Assembly: GCA_024811115.1 (NCBI GenBank)
Contig: JAKOGH010000776.1
Coordinates: 1-64,000 of the forward strand
Direction of reading: 5' to 3'
Source of the DNA: Terana coerulea
Lineage: Eukaryota > Basidiomycota > Agaricomycetes > Polyporales > Phanerochaetaceae
Length of the DNA stretch: 64,000 bases
Numbering within the stretch: the first letter of the stretch is position 1; every line of letters begins with the position of its first letter. The position numbers and the translations under genes are program-made. The notes beneath the pieces were generated by a model, which was not told where the DNA came from, searched no databases, and worked only from the letters and a program-made list of their open reading frames with translations. Positions 12,473 through 25,900 of this stretch are shown here, piece by piece.

Positions 12473-15400
12473 ATGGCCACTTCACCACCCTCAACGCCGC
12501 CGGCAGGATCCCCACCATCGTCCGCGCCGCCTTCTAGGCCTGCGTCACCCTCGCCTTCTCGCCCGGGCTCAGGTTTCCGTACGCTCAGTCGCATGGGTAC
12601 GATGCTCAGGCGAAATTCCTCCGGAATCACTAGCTTGGGCAAACAAGTGCTCAAGCGTTCTGAGTCGAAGAATTCCTTGAAGAAGGAGGCGCAAGCTCAA
12701 GCCGACGAGCCAACTAGCCTGCCCAGTCCAGTTGCTGAATCACCTGTCCGTGAGGGCGGCGGCTGAGGCGGCCGACCAGCCTGCCTCTGCCCCCACGTCT
12801 CCCCCTGCGGCGCCTCACCTAACCTCGCCGCTTGCTCGTGAGATCAAGGACAGCCCGGCTCCAAGTCCCATCGCTACTGCTGCTCCTTCCCTGCCAACTC
12901 AGGAACCTCAGCCTGCTACCGAGGCACCGAAGGAGACAGTTGCGCCCAAGGCCGCAGAGCCAGCTCCAGCTACAAGCCCAGAGCTCGCACCGACCCCAGC
13001 GCCGATCGTCACCTCGCCTCCGGTGGAGGAACCTTCTAAGCCCGCAACTGCTGAGAAGAAGGTTGTTATCATTTCTCCAAGCGCAGAGGACATGATCTCT
13101 CCCCAATCTGTCCTGGAGCAGCCGACCCCAGCTGTCCAGTCGCCTCCGGTGCAGTCTGTGCCAGCGCCGCCAGCAGCCGTCCAAGAACGGGCGCCCGATT
13201 ACTTCGCTTGGAGCAACATGGGCAAGTCCGCGATGAAGAAGCAGTCGACGTCCAGCTTGGCCTCGGATGCTCATGTCGACCCGCCCGCGCGTCCGACGGC
13301 ACCTGCACCTCCTCCGCAGACTCCAGGTATTCCAGGCGTCCCGCCGACTCCTGCTGCTGTAGAGGAAATGCACGTCGATCCGTACGCCGCATCTGCCGCG
13401 GACTCGTTTGCGTGGAAGGACCCCGCGCTGTCGATCAAACGGTCGGGGACGAGCCTTAACAGGGTCACTTCACGTGAAGATCTCGTCGCTTCCCCACAGC
13501 ACACGGACGCTCACATCTCGCGGTCTCCTTCCCGGGAAGAGCTTCAACATTCACCGAAGGCCGTCAGCATTTCTCTCAGTCCGAAGGCAAGCAAGAGCTC
13601 GTTGGCGAGCTCGGCGAGCTATGGGCAGGTTGTGAACGTGAACGCCGGACGAAGCCAAGTATCAGTGTCGGTTGACCCGAGCTCTGAGAAAAGGGGTAGG
13701 AGCACGAGTCGGTCGAGGCGTAGTATCCGGTACGCCTTCGCTCACTCGCGCTGATTTCATGTATTCTGATAAAAATTGTGTAGTTCTGTTCGAGTCTCGT
13801 TCGGCGACCAGTATACAGACCCCTTCGCAGACCCACCGGCAGACAACAACATGCCTATCCCTGCGTACACTGCTTTGTCGCCCATTTACAGTGTCGATAC
13901 CCCGTACGTCTTCCCATAGTCGAGAAAACACTGTTTGCTCAACCTACACAGCCTCGAAGATAACTCTCCGCCGGCACAGGCAGAGCCTTCTGGTCTGACG
14001 TATCCTGAGCCTCAGCCGTTCTTCCCTGAGCCGCAACCGCCCTTCCCTCAGCCTCAGCCTGGCTTCCGGCAACGCGACGAAACTCCTGTCCCGGTGCATA
14101 TGCCTCTTCCGGCTCTGAACGAAGTGTCCACTAGCAGGTCAGAACACTTCTCTGTTTTAGTGGCATGGTGGATTGAGCACTCACATCTTCGATAGGGTCA
14201 TCCGCGAGGTTCCGTCTGCTTACAGCATTGGCCAGAGCACAGTCGGCGTCACTGACCACGCACCTCACGCAACGTACGAAACTGAGTACGTTATTGTTTC
14301 CATTTTGAAACATCATTGGTCGCTGCCTAACCGTGCTTCAACAGCGAGCGACTTCCTCTGCTTCCTCGGATGCCCGTACCCGACGTCACTGTTCACATTG
14401 GCGCTTCCTCCAAAGGCGTGCCCGACGCTCCGGAGTTCAGTGACACCAGCGTTATTGTACCCGTCACCGATGGCATTCCTTGGCCCACCGCGTCTACGTC
14501 TCTGGACTCTACATACTCGTACAAATCTCTCGGCTGGGTCGAGCACCTCCTGCCCGATAGCTCGGTGTACTACAGCAATTTCGACCTCCATGTCGTAACG
14601 GACATCGATTTGAGGAACAAGAAGAAGCTGGAGGTCGTGATGGACTACCTAGACAAGAAGCAGGGAAGTGATGAGCGGCCTGTCCCCGTTGGTTGGGAGC
14701 TTTGGCTCAGAGAGGCGGGTAAGAAGACCTACAACGACGTGTCGCTGGTGAAGAGTTGGGTCAGTCATAAGGAGAGGGTTCTAACGCTGCAGCCGCCGTC
14801 TGCTACCGCTCTTGAAGGTGTCCGAGCCTCCGAGGACGACAGTAAGTCATTGCTCATGAACCTTTTGATTTTGAGGGACTCATCGTTTTCCTCAGAGATG
14901 GACATGGAATATCGCTACTGGACCTTCATGGAAGCACACCCAGCACATGGACCTTTGCCAGAGAGTGCCCACAAGGAGGCCATGGATACACTTACCTGGT
15001 GTTACACCGGTATGCGTTTTGGCGTACATATCACTGAGTTGTATTGAATCTGGTCGGGTTTCAGATTGCCTGCTCCCATCCGAGCGGACCACGCCGCCTC
15101 CCTTCTCACCTCAAGGAATGCCAAGAGCTGATGGGACTTTTGAAGCCGTTCAATGACAACAACGCTCCCGGTAACAGAGTTGTGCACACCCGTATTGTAG
15201 CTCGCGTGTTGCTCCGACTGGGTACGTTTCCCGCCACGTCTGTTTATTGCAACAACATCTGACCGTACCGCAGCTCAGTGGCGTCAGCACGTATTCCGCC
15301 CAGACCGACCTCTACCTACGGACGTCGTCGGCAATGGCACAAAGACTCCGTCTCCCGCCCGCAACCATTTCCGCAAGATGTTCATGGACCTGATCATGTC

Positions 15401-16049
15401 CGTCTTCTGCCTCGGTATCCCGTATCTCTTCATGGGACGGACAAGTCATCACAGGGTTGACGAGGAAAGCGGCGTACGGAGTCATGGGACGCTGCTTGTC
15501 ATTGGGGCCTGCGCATGTCTAATTGTAAGCCGCCGTGTTTGTTGCGCATACAAGTATTTTGCTGATGGCTGGTCATATTTTAGGCTGCGGTGATTCTGAG
15601 TGCGGCGGTGACACTGCTGTCTCTCCCGGGCCTGGACGATGTCGCCCGACTGGCGGGTATCATCGCCATACTCTTCTCAGCCTCGAGCATGGTCTCCGCT
15701 GTCATTGCGCTCTTCAGGTACAAGGCAGATCTGGAGCGGACCGTCGTCTACATCGGCGGCGAAGGTCTCATGGTACTTTCGGTGCGTGCGTTCATGAGCC
15801 TCTATAGGAATGAAATTAATGATAGGTTTCTAGCAACGAAGCATTGTGATGTCTCTCCCCGTCGTCTTTCTTGCATGGGCTGTTGCCGCTTTCATAACGG
15901 GCATCACCTTCTACTCCTTCAAAGGAGTGACCCTCACCAGCAAGGTTGTGATCAAACAGCCTTTCGTCGACTACACGCACTGGACCGCTGTGGGAACTCT
16001 CGGTGGACTCGTTGGTATGCTTATGGTTTCTGCTGTCCTGTCCAGGTGA
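12473..16049 (+). CDS. Pro/Ser-rich protein with WW-like region and C-terminal membrane segments
   Basis: I do not recognise a named protein. The start at 12473 gives MATSPPSTPPAGSPPSSAPP, followed by a long Pro/Ser/Ala-rich disordered half. A repeat of FAWxxxxxSxKxxxT type occurs twice (YFAWSNMGKSAMKKQSTSSL and FAWKDPALSIKRSGTSLN). A folded part follows with a WW-like signature (SLGWVEHLLPDSSVYYSNFD), then helical sequence and four hydrophobic segments near the end (FMDLIMSVFCLGIPYLFMG, LLVIGACACLI, LAGIIAILFSASSMVSAVIA, VVFLAWAVAAFITGITFYSF). About ten exons join cleanly. Two single-base slips interrupt it, at GGG (12754-12756) and GG (15115-15116). A 49-nt intron with a weak GTTGCT donor could alternatively explain the first. 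It is probably a lineage-specific membrane protein. Confidence 0.7.
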
Positions 16050-16408
16050 CCTGCTCAAAACCAAGCCTTATGCTTACGAGTACTTTCATGACATGACAAT
16101 GATCCTGTCGCCCGGGATCCCTGGGTTCACGAATGTATTTATAGCGAGGACTTTCCATGTACCCAATGTTCATTAGTACTGTACTATGCATGACTGTACA
16201 ATTTAGCTGTACTTTGGTTACACAGGCCGTGTTTATTCAAGTTTTAGCTGGTACACCGGTACCGTGTCCAGCATGAGCGCTGCACAGGCGCGGCATATTC
16301 ACGATCGGCGCTCAGCAGTCCACCGTCCTTGTCCACGACCACCTCTGTGCTCTCATATACGAGCCTCCAATACCCTACGTGTCCATCCATCCGAACAATT
16401 ACCCTACC

Positions 16409-18043
16409 ATGTCGACGCAAGAGAGTTTTATGTTTACGGTCGGGAAGCTGGGTATGTCGTAAACGCTTGGACATTCAGCACGTATTGACGTGAGGTTGGC
16501 AATGTCTTGTAGATGCGGGCATGGCTGTAAGCACTCTTTCGATCCAGTTTTTGCTGCAGAATACCACGAACACAGATGTAGATCCTCCTGGGCGAGAGGG
16601 CTCATCTCATTGAATTTCCATCGTTGCTCCTCCCGCCTGGCGCAACCACGGGTTCCATAGTCAACATCTCCGTCCAGCAGAACCACACCGAAGAGAAGAG
16701 GCGAGAGGCGGAGTTCTGGCAACTCCAGGACGAAATTCTGGGAATGTATGGCACCCAGTCCCCGAGCACCCGACGCTGCAGGTGCGTTAACATATCGAAT
16801 ACAGAGAAGGTGGTCGTGTATTTATTATGACACGCACGACCTGTAGGTTCGCAACATAACCCAAACCTCCGTGACATTGGAATGGCCGCAGATTCAGCTC
16901 GCCACAGCCAAACTGCGCTCTCTGGACATTTACCGCAATGGCCAACGCCTCGCGTCCATCCCTTCTCCGCTCACCAACCAATCCACCAAACTCTCCGGCC
17001 TCCAACTCGACACGGACTACTCGTTTCAACTCATTCTACGCACGAGTGCGGGCACCTTCCCCCTCGAACAAGCTGAACATCCGGACGCACACCATGACCG
17101 ACACCTCCGGCATCTCCGTCTGCTTCGGAAACACACAGGACAACTTGCTGCTGGAGAACGCGAAGATGGCGCTGAGGGAGATGGGTGCGAAGTGGAGCGA
17201 CAAAATTCAGATTGACACGACACACTTTGTGTGCACGACCCCTGCAGCGACGCCCTCAGGTGCTGAGGCAACTGGCGGGATGTCGAGCGCGCCGGGAGTC
17301 GAGTACCAGAAGGCCTTGCAAATGAGCATCCCCGTCGTTCAGCCCACTTGGATCTTAGCCTGCCACTCTGAGAAAAAGTGAGTCGAGTCTGCCAACGTTG
17401 GTCTTCCAAAACCTAACACTGGACCAGAATGGTGCCCATCCATCCCTATTATCTTGGTGCGACCCCCTCCGCTCCGATGAACAGTGCCACGTTCCAACGC
17501 CCGCAGTCCATGTCGCAAGCGAACCTGCCCTCGCCGTCCCCGCACAGCAACTCGCCCACCGCCTCCCGCACGGCCAACCGGCAGTCCATGCCCCCGCCCG
17601 CGCGCCACGTCTCCTCACCGCCGGCGCCCTCCGCGGCGCACCAGGCACTCCCGCGCATCGAGGCCACGCCCGAAGAGCCGGGCGAGAGCGACGGCGAGGC
17701 GGACGAGGACGACGTCGGCGGGATCGCGAGCAGGGCGCGCAAGGGCACGATGAGCAAGAACTTCCGGTTCCCCTCGCCCGCGACGGATGGCCCGCCGCCT
17801 CCTCTGCCTGACATCCCGCCCACGATCCCGAAGGACGACGTGCGCGCTGCGACCCCGACGCCGGCGCCGCCTCGGGTGCCCGCTCATGCACCCTCGGATA
17901 CTGAGGAGGTGGTGCTGACGCCCGTGATCCCGCCGAGTGTGGAGGTACCGCCACCGCCGCCTGTCGACAAGGAAAGAAGCCCCATCGCCCCGGATATGGG
18001 AGATGAGGATGTTGGTGACACGGAGGAGATTTCTCTGAACTAG
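16409..18043 (+). CDS. CHS5: Chs5-type exomer scaffold (FN3-BRCT protein)
   Basis: The exomer scaffold carries chitin synthase and other cargo from the trans-Golgi to the cell surface. The start at 16409 gives MSTQESFMFTVGKL, and after two small introns DAGMAILLGERAHLIEFPSL, the N-terminal dimerisation region. The helix EEKRREAEFWQLQDEILG follows. The FN3 domain reads VRNITQTSVTLEWPQIQLAT to LDTDYSFQLILRTSAGTF. The BRCT domain follows (SGISVCFGNTQDNLLLENAK, THFVCTTPA, PVVQPTWILACHSEKK). The tail is acidic and proline-rich, ending EISLN. Two one-base slips interrupt conserved sequence: CCCC at 16760-16763 (one C short) and CCCCC at 17059-17063 (one C extra). Both sit at homopolymers and look like sequence errors. 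A chitin synthase lies 2 kb downstream. Confidence 0.9.
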
Positions 18044-18345
18044 GGCTCGTGATTTGTGGATGTATGCTATGCTTCCCTATATACCACGCTCATTGTGAAG
18101 CCACTCTTGGCTGCACGCACTTTTACGGTCCCGTAGTACGTTTATGAACGAGGATATATTACAGGCCATACGTAAGGGAGAGATGTGTACAGGTGCGGCG
18201 TGCTAACTCTACAATGATATAGGTTGTTACAAAGTGCGTGTTGATGGACAGAGTTTAGTGCACAGACGACAGCAACCTTGAGCAGAGATGTCGATGATGA
18301 ATAAATAGTGCAGATCCAAGGTGACAAAGTGGGTAACGCTAGAGT

Positions 18346-19558
18346 CTAGTAGTGATTGCCAGGCGACGGCGTACGGGTCCCCATGCTGCCCCAGCTCTCC
18401 AGATCGCTTCCGTCAAACGAGGAGTTCGACGCGATCTCGAAGTGGTCGTCGACGGAGCTCAGACTGGGACTGAACATCGCAGAACGCAGGGACGGAGAGA
18501 GAATGGCAAAGTCGCTTTCGCTCGGCAAATGTAGGCTCGAGTCCTGCGGAGACAAGAGCACGGGCGAGGGCGAGCGGTCGCCGCCGAAACCGAAGCTCGG
18601 CGAGAGCGGGTGGACGTCCACGTCCACGAAGGGCGACACCAGGCCCGCTTGGGCGCCGGCAGGGGCGCGCACGTCAACGAATGGAGACGCGACGGCAGAG
18701 TGCGGCGGCGACGCCGACAGGGTGGGGCTGCGCGCGAAGTCCGAGCCTGAGGGACGAGGAGTGTACGCTCACGGCGCGACTGGACGGCCCGATGACGGCG
18801 GGCGTGAAGGAGCTCGTGGTGGATATCGAGCGGGAGGTGACCTCGGTGTCGGACGGGCTCACGCTGCGGTGCGTCGTGGGCGGGGACGGCAGGACGGCGG
18901 AGTGCAGTCGCCAGGTGTTGATTGGCGTCTGCGGGAGGGGGCTGTGTACGACGGGCGGGGTCGTTCGCAATGGCGGACCGGCGCGAGTGTACACTGGTGA
19001 AGACGGTGCGGAGGAGTCTGTCGCAGATAGCTGGGTAGGTGAGATGGGATCGTATGGAACGAAGACATTCGACTAAAGAGCAGTTAGGATCGCTCCAGGA
19101 CATGGTCTGAAGTGCGTACCTCCTCCAGGACGTTTGCCTGCCGGCCTTTCCGCTGTCTCAGCGAACCTTGCGCAGCTTCGGCGCCGCTACTCCTCCACTC
19201 CTCCACCTCTCTGCTCACAAGGTCCTGGAGCTCAACCGACATTCCCAAGTCCTCAGACGCCTCGTGGTCTACGCTCTTGCGTACGAGAGGGCGTGCGTCT
19301 TCTGCAGCATGCGATGTCGCTGACACGGCAACAGGGCCATTCCGACGTCTCTGCCTGTGCCGTTCAAGGACTGTGTCTCTCCACACCTCGACTTTAGGCG
19401 CAATATGCGGCGTGTACACAAACTACAGTTGAGATCAGCCTTCGTCGACGACAGGCCGTGTCAATGAGCCGCCAGGCTGCACATACCTCCTTGAACGCTA
19501 TCACGGCCGCAATACCAATTATAGTACCGGCGACAGCGACGTAGATAGGAGCAGGCAT
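18346..19558 (-). CDS. Membrane-anchored low-complexity protein, unknown function
   Basis: ATG at 19558 opens MPAPIYVAVAGTIIGIAAVI, a single N-terminal membrane anchor, then FKEFVYTPHIAPKVEVWRDT after an intron. A charged, coiled-coil-like part follows (SVELQDLVSREVEEWRSSGA), then after a second intron SNVFVPYDPISPTQLSATD and a long Ser/Pro-rich region ending in SGMGTRTPSP-like sequence at 18346. One frame slip near 18746-18747 (GG on the coding strand) separates the middle and the C-terminal part; removing one G keeps a Ser/Pro-rich protein. I do not recognise a family. It lies tail-to-tail with CHS5 and shares direction with the chitin synthase next to it. Confidence 0.6.
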
Positions 19559-19957
19559 GGTGGGTGGTGGACGTTAGGAAGAGAGCCTGCGTGCGGAGGC
19601 ATGTGAGGAAATGCAAGGGCTGAATATGGGCCGTGAGGTAAGCGCACCGCACTGCGGCAGAGCGCGGACTGCGCCGAGCTCGATCGTGCGGGGCAGCGAT
19701 GGAAGCAAATCCTCCTCCAATCATGCCGGGCACAGCGCACTGCAGAGATAAATGTTCCTATTGTCCTGAAAAGAACGACTATTACAGTGCTATAGAATGA
19801 ATGCGGAGGTGTAAACTATGCGTGGAGTTTGCGAGGTCCGTTCGTGCAGGAGATGAGCAAGGCGCGGATAGTACGAGTCCAATACTTAATTGTCCGAATC
19901 GACGATGATAAACGAACTAGATGCCTACGACGCGAGAAACCGAAAGTCCAGCAGTGT

Positions 19958-22900
19958 CTATGATTGTGAAAGAATGTTGTCAATAGAGTCGTTGATAAAC
20001 TGCTTGCGGGTCGCGAGGTCCGCCTTCGGGAACTTGGTCGCCATCGCTTCTCGGGCAGTTCTACGACAACGTCAGTGATTGGTCCACACAAAGAGAGAAG
20101 AACACGCACTTCTTCGTCACAGTCATGAGGTCTTGCGTACTGAGATACTGTCGTAGAGCGCTGAAAATGTCTTCATCGGATGGGTTTGGGTTCATGCTCG
20201 GCCCTGACTCGAACGGATTCACGGACATCGCTCCCATGGAGAACGTCGACATTGGGCGACCCTGTTGGAGGCCTGGTGCCATCGGGGGAGCAAAACCTCC
20301 AGCCTGCGAGCCGTTCGGGTCACCACCAAACATGTTGAGATTCGTCATGACAGTGTTTCGCGGCGCCATGGGCATAGCGGAGGGCATCATTCCGTACATG
20401 CTACCCGTGTTTTGATACGCCATAGGACCGGGCATCTGCATCTGGCCGCCATATTCAGAGCCGTGCACAGAACCAGGACCGCCGGCGAATGGCATGAAGG
20501 GCAGCTGCGGTACAGCGTACTGCGACATCGCGGGTTGTCCACCATAATGCGACATGTTACTGCCAGGTCCCCGGTTGGAAGCGTTCTTGTCCGTGAGGTT
20601 GGTATCGCGATAATAATCACCTCCGCTTTGCGACGGGTGGAAGCTGTTCGGCGAACCTGCGCGAGATCCAGGAGCGCGGGATCGTGCGCGGGACTGGGCC
20701 TTGCTGCCGCTGTAGCCAGTCTCGTCGGAATGACGCGATCCAGTCTCCCAAGCCTCGGCCTCATATTCTACAGGATAATCATCAGATGAGAAGAACGCCA
20801 GAAAGTAAGGGACGTACCGCTGAACTTCTTCATCGGAATCATCGAATCATCGAACTTCTCGTCGTCGTTCATGATAACCTTCTTGTTGCCACCTTCGCCA
20901 ATGACAAGACGAGTGTTACCCCAACTGAAGTCGTCCATGCACCAGAACGAGTACATGGGGAGTAGGAAACTCCATACAGGGTATCTATAGGCGAGCTTTA
21001 TGAGAATTGCGAACTCCGAGATTGCTAAGAACTCACGATATGATGTAGACAACCATCCATCCAACCAGCATGAACTCACGCTTCAGGATGAAGATGAGTG
21101 CTTGCAGACCGTACACCGCAGCCAACATGATAATCGACACGATAGGCAGAGCCGCCTTGTGGAGAGCGACAGTGATGATGAGGTAGAAGAGGTACGCGAC
21201 CGTCGAAGGGAGAATCTGAAAGGAGAGACATCAGTAATGATAAAAGTGAAATATTCTGACAACGTACCAAGGTACCGAGGAGATCAATGAAGACGAAGAA
21301 CCGCATAGAGAAGCAGCAGAATCCAAACAACTCAGGCAAGAAGACCAGTTCACAAAGGTTGTGTACAGTCGAGTTGATCCAGCGACGACGCTGAGACAGC
21401 AGGACGCGCCACGACTCTGGAGCTACGGTGTGCGCTATCGCGTCCGGAGTGAACTTGGTTCGGAAAGTCGGGAAGTGCTTTAGCATGAGGGTCGTCAGGT
21501 AACGATCCTCTCCGAGCGAGAGCAGGTTCTTCTTGTGCAAGGTGTCCACGAGCGGGTCGGCGTACTCCTCGATGATGCGGTTGGAGATGATGATAGGGCG
21601 ACCCTTGTCGGCCGTCCGGATGCGGTACATGGAGAAACAACCAGGAAGACAGGTCACGGAGCCGAACAAACTCTCGAATGCCTTGGAAAGGTGGTGCGAG
21701 ATGTAGTATTCGTAGACCTGGATCATCGTCCACCAGGAGCCTTCTTCGTTCTCGAGTTTGGTTTCACCGCAGATACCGATGATACTCGAATCGTCGGCAG
21801 CAGATGCCACCAGACGGTTGAGCGACTCAGGAGTGACAGTCTGTCGATTAGAGAAAGTTAGTATCAGAAGGTGCTCATGCATTTGGAGGACACGTACGGT
21901 ATCGGCGTCGACCGTGAAGATGTACTCGTAGAACGCTGGGTCAATACCGATGACATTCCGCATCTGGTGGTAGATCTCGAGTTCCATAGGCGACATAGGC
22001 GAGTCGAAGTGGACACGGTTGAGATATTGCATGAGAAGAATTTGACTGTCACGCTTGCCACGGTTACCGGGTTTCGACCGCTCTGTCGGTTTTCCGACCT
22101 TGACGACGACTACGTACCTAGAGTCTGGTCAGCACATGCGTGGCAGTGAAAGCGGAGAACTTACGGGACGACATGGCCTTCAAATTCATAAAGACCAGAG
22201 TAGATCTTTGCGTAGTTGAGTTGCTTGGAGCCTTCACCAATAGACTTGAACAGTAGAGGTTCAGGGTCCAGCTTCGGGTCCACGCCGAGAATGTCCAGCA
22301 CAATCCGCGGAGTCGTGCGGTCGTTACCGGTACCGATAATGTTACCGTCACAGATCGCGAACAGGAGCTTCCGCTTGTCATCATAGTTGAGCGCAGACAG
22401 CGAGTCGATCGTACGGCGCAACGATTCTTCGCCCTCCGTGTAGCAAGGGATCTGACAGATGACGAACTTGTCCAACATTTCCGGGTTCCGCTTTGGCGAA
22501 AGTTGCAACGCAGCCAAGACTGCAGACACCTGTTAGCTTCCTTGAGCTTGGTCTGAATGCGCTAGACTTACACTTGATGCCCATAGAAGACATCAGCACA
22601 ACTGCGAATGCGACCAGCAGCCAGTTCTGAACCTGGCACCGTGGCGACTTGCGGAAGTCGGTCTCGCCCAGATAGAAGACATTGTTGAGACATGCCGACG
22701 TCGCATCTCGGGTATTGCTGTCCATCTTGGCATACGCAGCGTCCAGATCCTTCGAGATGTCTTGTCCGATACGCTGCTGGAAGAGATCGGTCACAGACTC
22801 GTTGAGGAACGAGTACTGATCGCCAAGGTTCAGGCTGACGGTATTGAAGTAGTCCGTCAGGTCGTAAATACCGCTGTGATACACGACGAGGTTGCTACAA

Positions 22901-25900
22901 GAGAATCGGATGTCAAAAATCATTTCCGCAAAATATGCCTTGTTACTTACCGCGGTGAGTCTTCGTCGTTGGCCGCATTCCAAATATCCCCCTTGCTCCA
23001 TACCATCGGACCTTTCCTGAATTGTTTGATCGTCGGTAGGAACCGCGCGGTGTACCAGTCCGAATCGTCGAGCTTTGTCTGTTGGGCTGTAGCAAGCGAA
23101 CCGGAGGTATGCATCGCTGTCGGAATCACGGGCGTGAAATTCGCCGGGCGGAGGGCCACGTTCGGGTCGCTAACGAGCCCGGTGCATGCGAGTACCAAGG
23201 GAGGAGGGAAGTATCCGGTCATCTCTTGACCCGCCAGCACCTCCAAGGTGTCGGCGCCGTTACTCGCTTCACCTGGGATGTCACTGTGCTGGCCGTGGAC
23301 GAAGTTTGAGACATCATACACAACACCCTGGATCGCGACCCAGTAGTCATTGCTCGCGGTGTGTTGGGCGACCTCGTGAACCGACCAGGCCTTGTCGAAG
23401 TTGGGACAGAGCAGGCGGCCGAATTCGATAACGTAGAAGATGACTATGCCGTTCATGAGGATGATGAGCCAGAAGATGGTGAACTTCTCGCGCCAGGCGA
23501 GTCGAACATCCGCGCGCTTCATCCGACCGATGGAAGACAGAAGGAAAGAGGGAATCCAGAAGCTGCAGGCCCAGACGACCCAAAGCCATATGCGACGGGT
23601 CCGCGTGGTTGGGACCTCCTCTACGGCGTTGGGTGCCTCCTTCACGAGGAGTTCGCCGCCAATATCCTTCTCCCCGGGAGTCTGGTCGCCCTTCTTGTCC
23701 CACTCTGAACCCCATCCGTTCTCGCTGTACGCGGGCGTGTCCTCTACCACGTTAGATGCCGAGAGGTGGCTCTGACCGTATGGTATGTTGGGATTTGGAG
23801 ACTTGTAGTTCGTCCCGTTGGTACCTGTGCGAGTCAGGAGGAGATTGTCCTCACTTCCACCCGCCCCGTAGTATCCTCCTCCGACATTTGACCCTGCGTC
23901 GCGGTGCGTATACTCCGTAGCGTCGTCGGGTGCAACGCTTTCGTCGTCCTCGCCACCCATCAACTTCTTCGCCTCCTTCTCGGCCGACCTAATCACGTCC
24001 TCGACCATTTTCCACGCCGTGTAGGTAAGCCAGATCATGCGATGCCCCACTGCGTAGTCCACGCCCTCCTGCCAGCCGTTCGCTTGTGCGCACTGTCGTA
24101 TCCGGTCCGCAGACTCGCCCTGCATGGTCGGCACATAGCGGTCGCAGAATGCTAGGTGTTCCATGTCAACGACAAACTCTGTCTTGCGGCGAACCAGCAG
24201 GTCGGGAAGGAGTAGAGATCGAATCTGAAGCTTGACTCTGCGCTTGTCGAACGAATTCGGCGATCCGGAGTCGTTGGGTCGGATACATGAGACGGTCCAG
24301 TGCTTCGTGCGGTCCAGGCTGTAGATAATCTCGGAGAGGTTATAGTTGACTTGCGTAGTCTCCGGGTACACTTTACCAGGGTCGAGGCGGGGGTGTTCTT
24401 GCTCAGGTGTGGGAAGAGTGCCGTCAGGTGCGTAGATTGGGGTCGCTTGGCGGAGCGGTCGTGACGAGACTTGCGTCTGCACAATGATAGAGTCGTCCTT
24501 GGAGTGACGTTCGGCAGCCAGGCTGGGACCTGACATGAGCTTGGCGACGAAAGAGTCTCTCGAGTTTCTGAGCAGCGGAACAAAAGCGGAGTCGAGCAGG
24601 TCCACGTCCTTCTCCACGAAGCCATCAGCGTCGTAAGTAACGGCACCGGAGTAGTGGTTGATGCCAAACATCGGTCGGCCTGAGGACCCAGCCATTACAG
24701 GCGGGTTAGCGACAAACGAGCCATGTGTACCGAACCTTGCAGAGAGGTCTTGCAACAGGTCTTCGTCGCGCTTGTCTCCACCCTTGCCCGACTTTGCGTT
24801 GGAGCATGCCTTGTTCATCGCCCCCAGTACTCCTGCGGGCTTCCTATGAGCTCGCTCGGTTAGCTGGGCGCCTCGCAACAGCTCGATGCACGCCGAGTTG
24901 TCCATCGTCGTGACCTCAGGAAGAGAGATGCCATCTCCGGTGAGCTGCCCGTTGTATCCAACGGTGTCCTCGAAGGTGTTGCGGAGAACATACGAATGCA
25001 GGATCTCGTCTGCGAAGTTAATGCAGAACTCGTCGAACCCGTTCTGGCCGTACGCAGAGACAAGCGGTGCTGGTCCGCCGAGCATCATAGAGGTTGTACC
25101 ACCCGGGCCTCGTGTCTGGAAGCCCGACTGATCCAATAGGACGATTTGGGTGTGAGGAGGCGCATCCTGGGAACTCGGGGCAATGCGGTGATTCGCCGTT
25201 TCCACGACGAAAGCGAACAGAATGGCGTAGAGATCACGGACGAGAGCATCGCGCTGCGCAGCGCTCTGCGTAGCGTTGAGCATAACCGTGTACAACTCCT
25301 TGCGGACGTAGCTTGTCTTGTTCGTCAAGGTCTCACCCAACTCCTCCGATGATACGCCAAGATGCCGTGCCGCCTGTTCAAGGACGAGGGGATTTGAAAC
25401 ATACGCGGAGACATCACGGGCGTCGCCCTCGCCGAATTGCACATTCCCTAGGATGAGAATGGCGACCAGCAGGCTGAAAATAGATGATATGTGCTTCGGC
25501 TTGAAACCGAGAGTCTTCATGGCCCCGCGGAGCTCCTCCATGGCTATTGAGTCGTCACTGAAGGGCCCGCTAGGGAGCCGGTAGCACCCAGAGGATGCGA
25601 GAAGCGCATAGTCGGAAGGATCTTCGAGGTTGAATTGGTCGCGTTCTTCCGGCGTCGATCCAGCCAGAAGCTGGTAGAAAACGTGGAAGGTGCGCTCCTC
25701 GTGCGAGAGGCGGTTGAGGCGAGACTTCTCGAGACCATATGTCAAGACCTTTCCACCCGATATCCTGCCCTTCTCTGTGAAATGCAGCTCAAGGTAGCGA
25801 CCATGTCGCGATGCGTTCGGGTTCATCAGCGTCTTCGCGTTGCCGAATGAGTCGAGCAGTGGTGTAAGAGCCTTGATCTGCTCCGCCACACGAGACTCTC

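Noticed and set aside
12819..13373. Minus-strand open frame of 184 codons
   Set aside because: It is antisense to the Pro/Ser-rich exon of the gene at 12473; its Arg/Trp/Cys-rich composition is what that reading produces.
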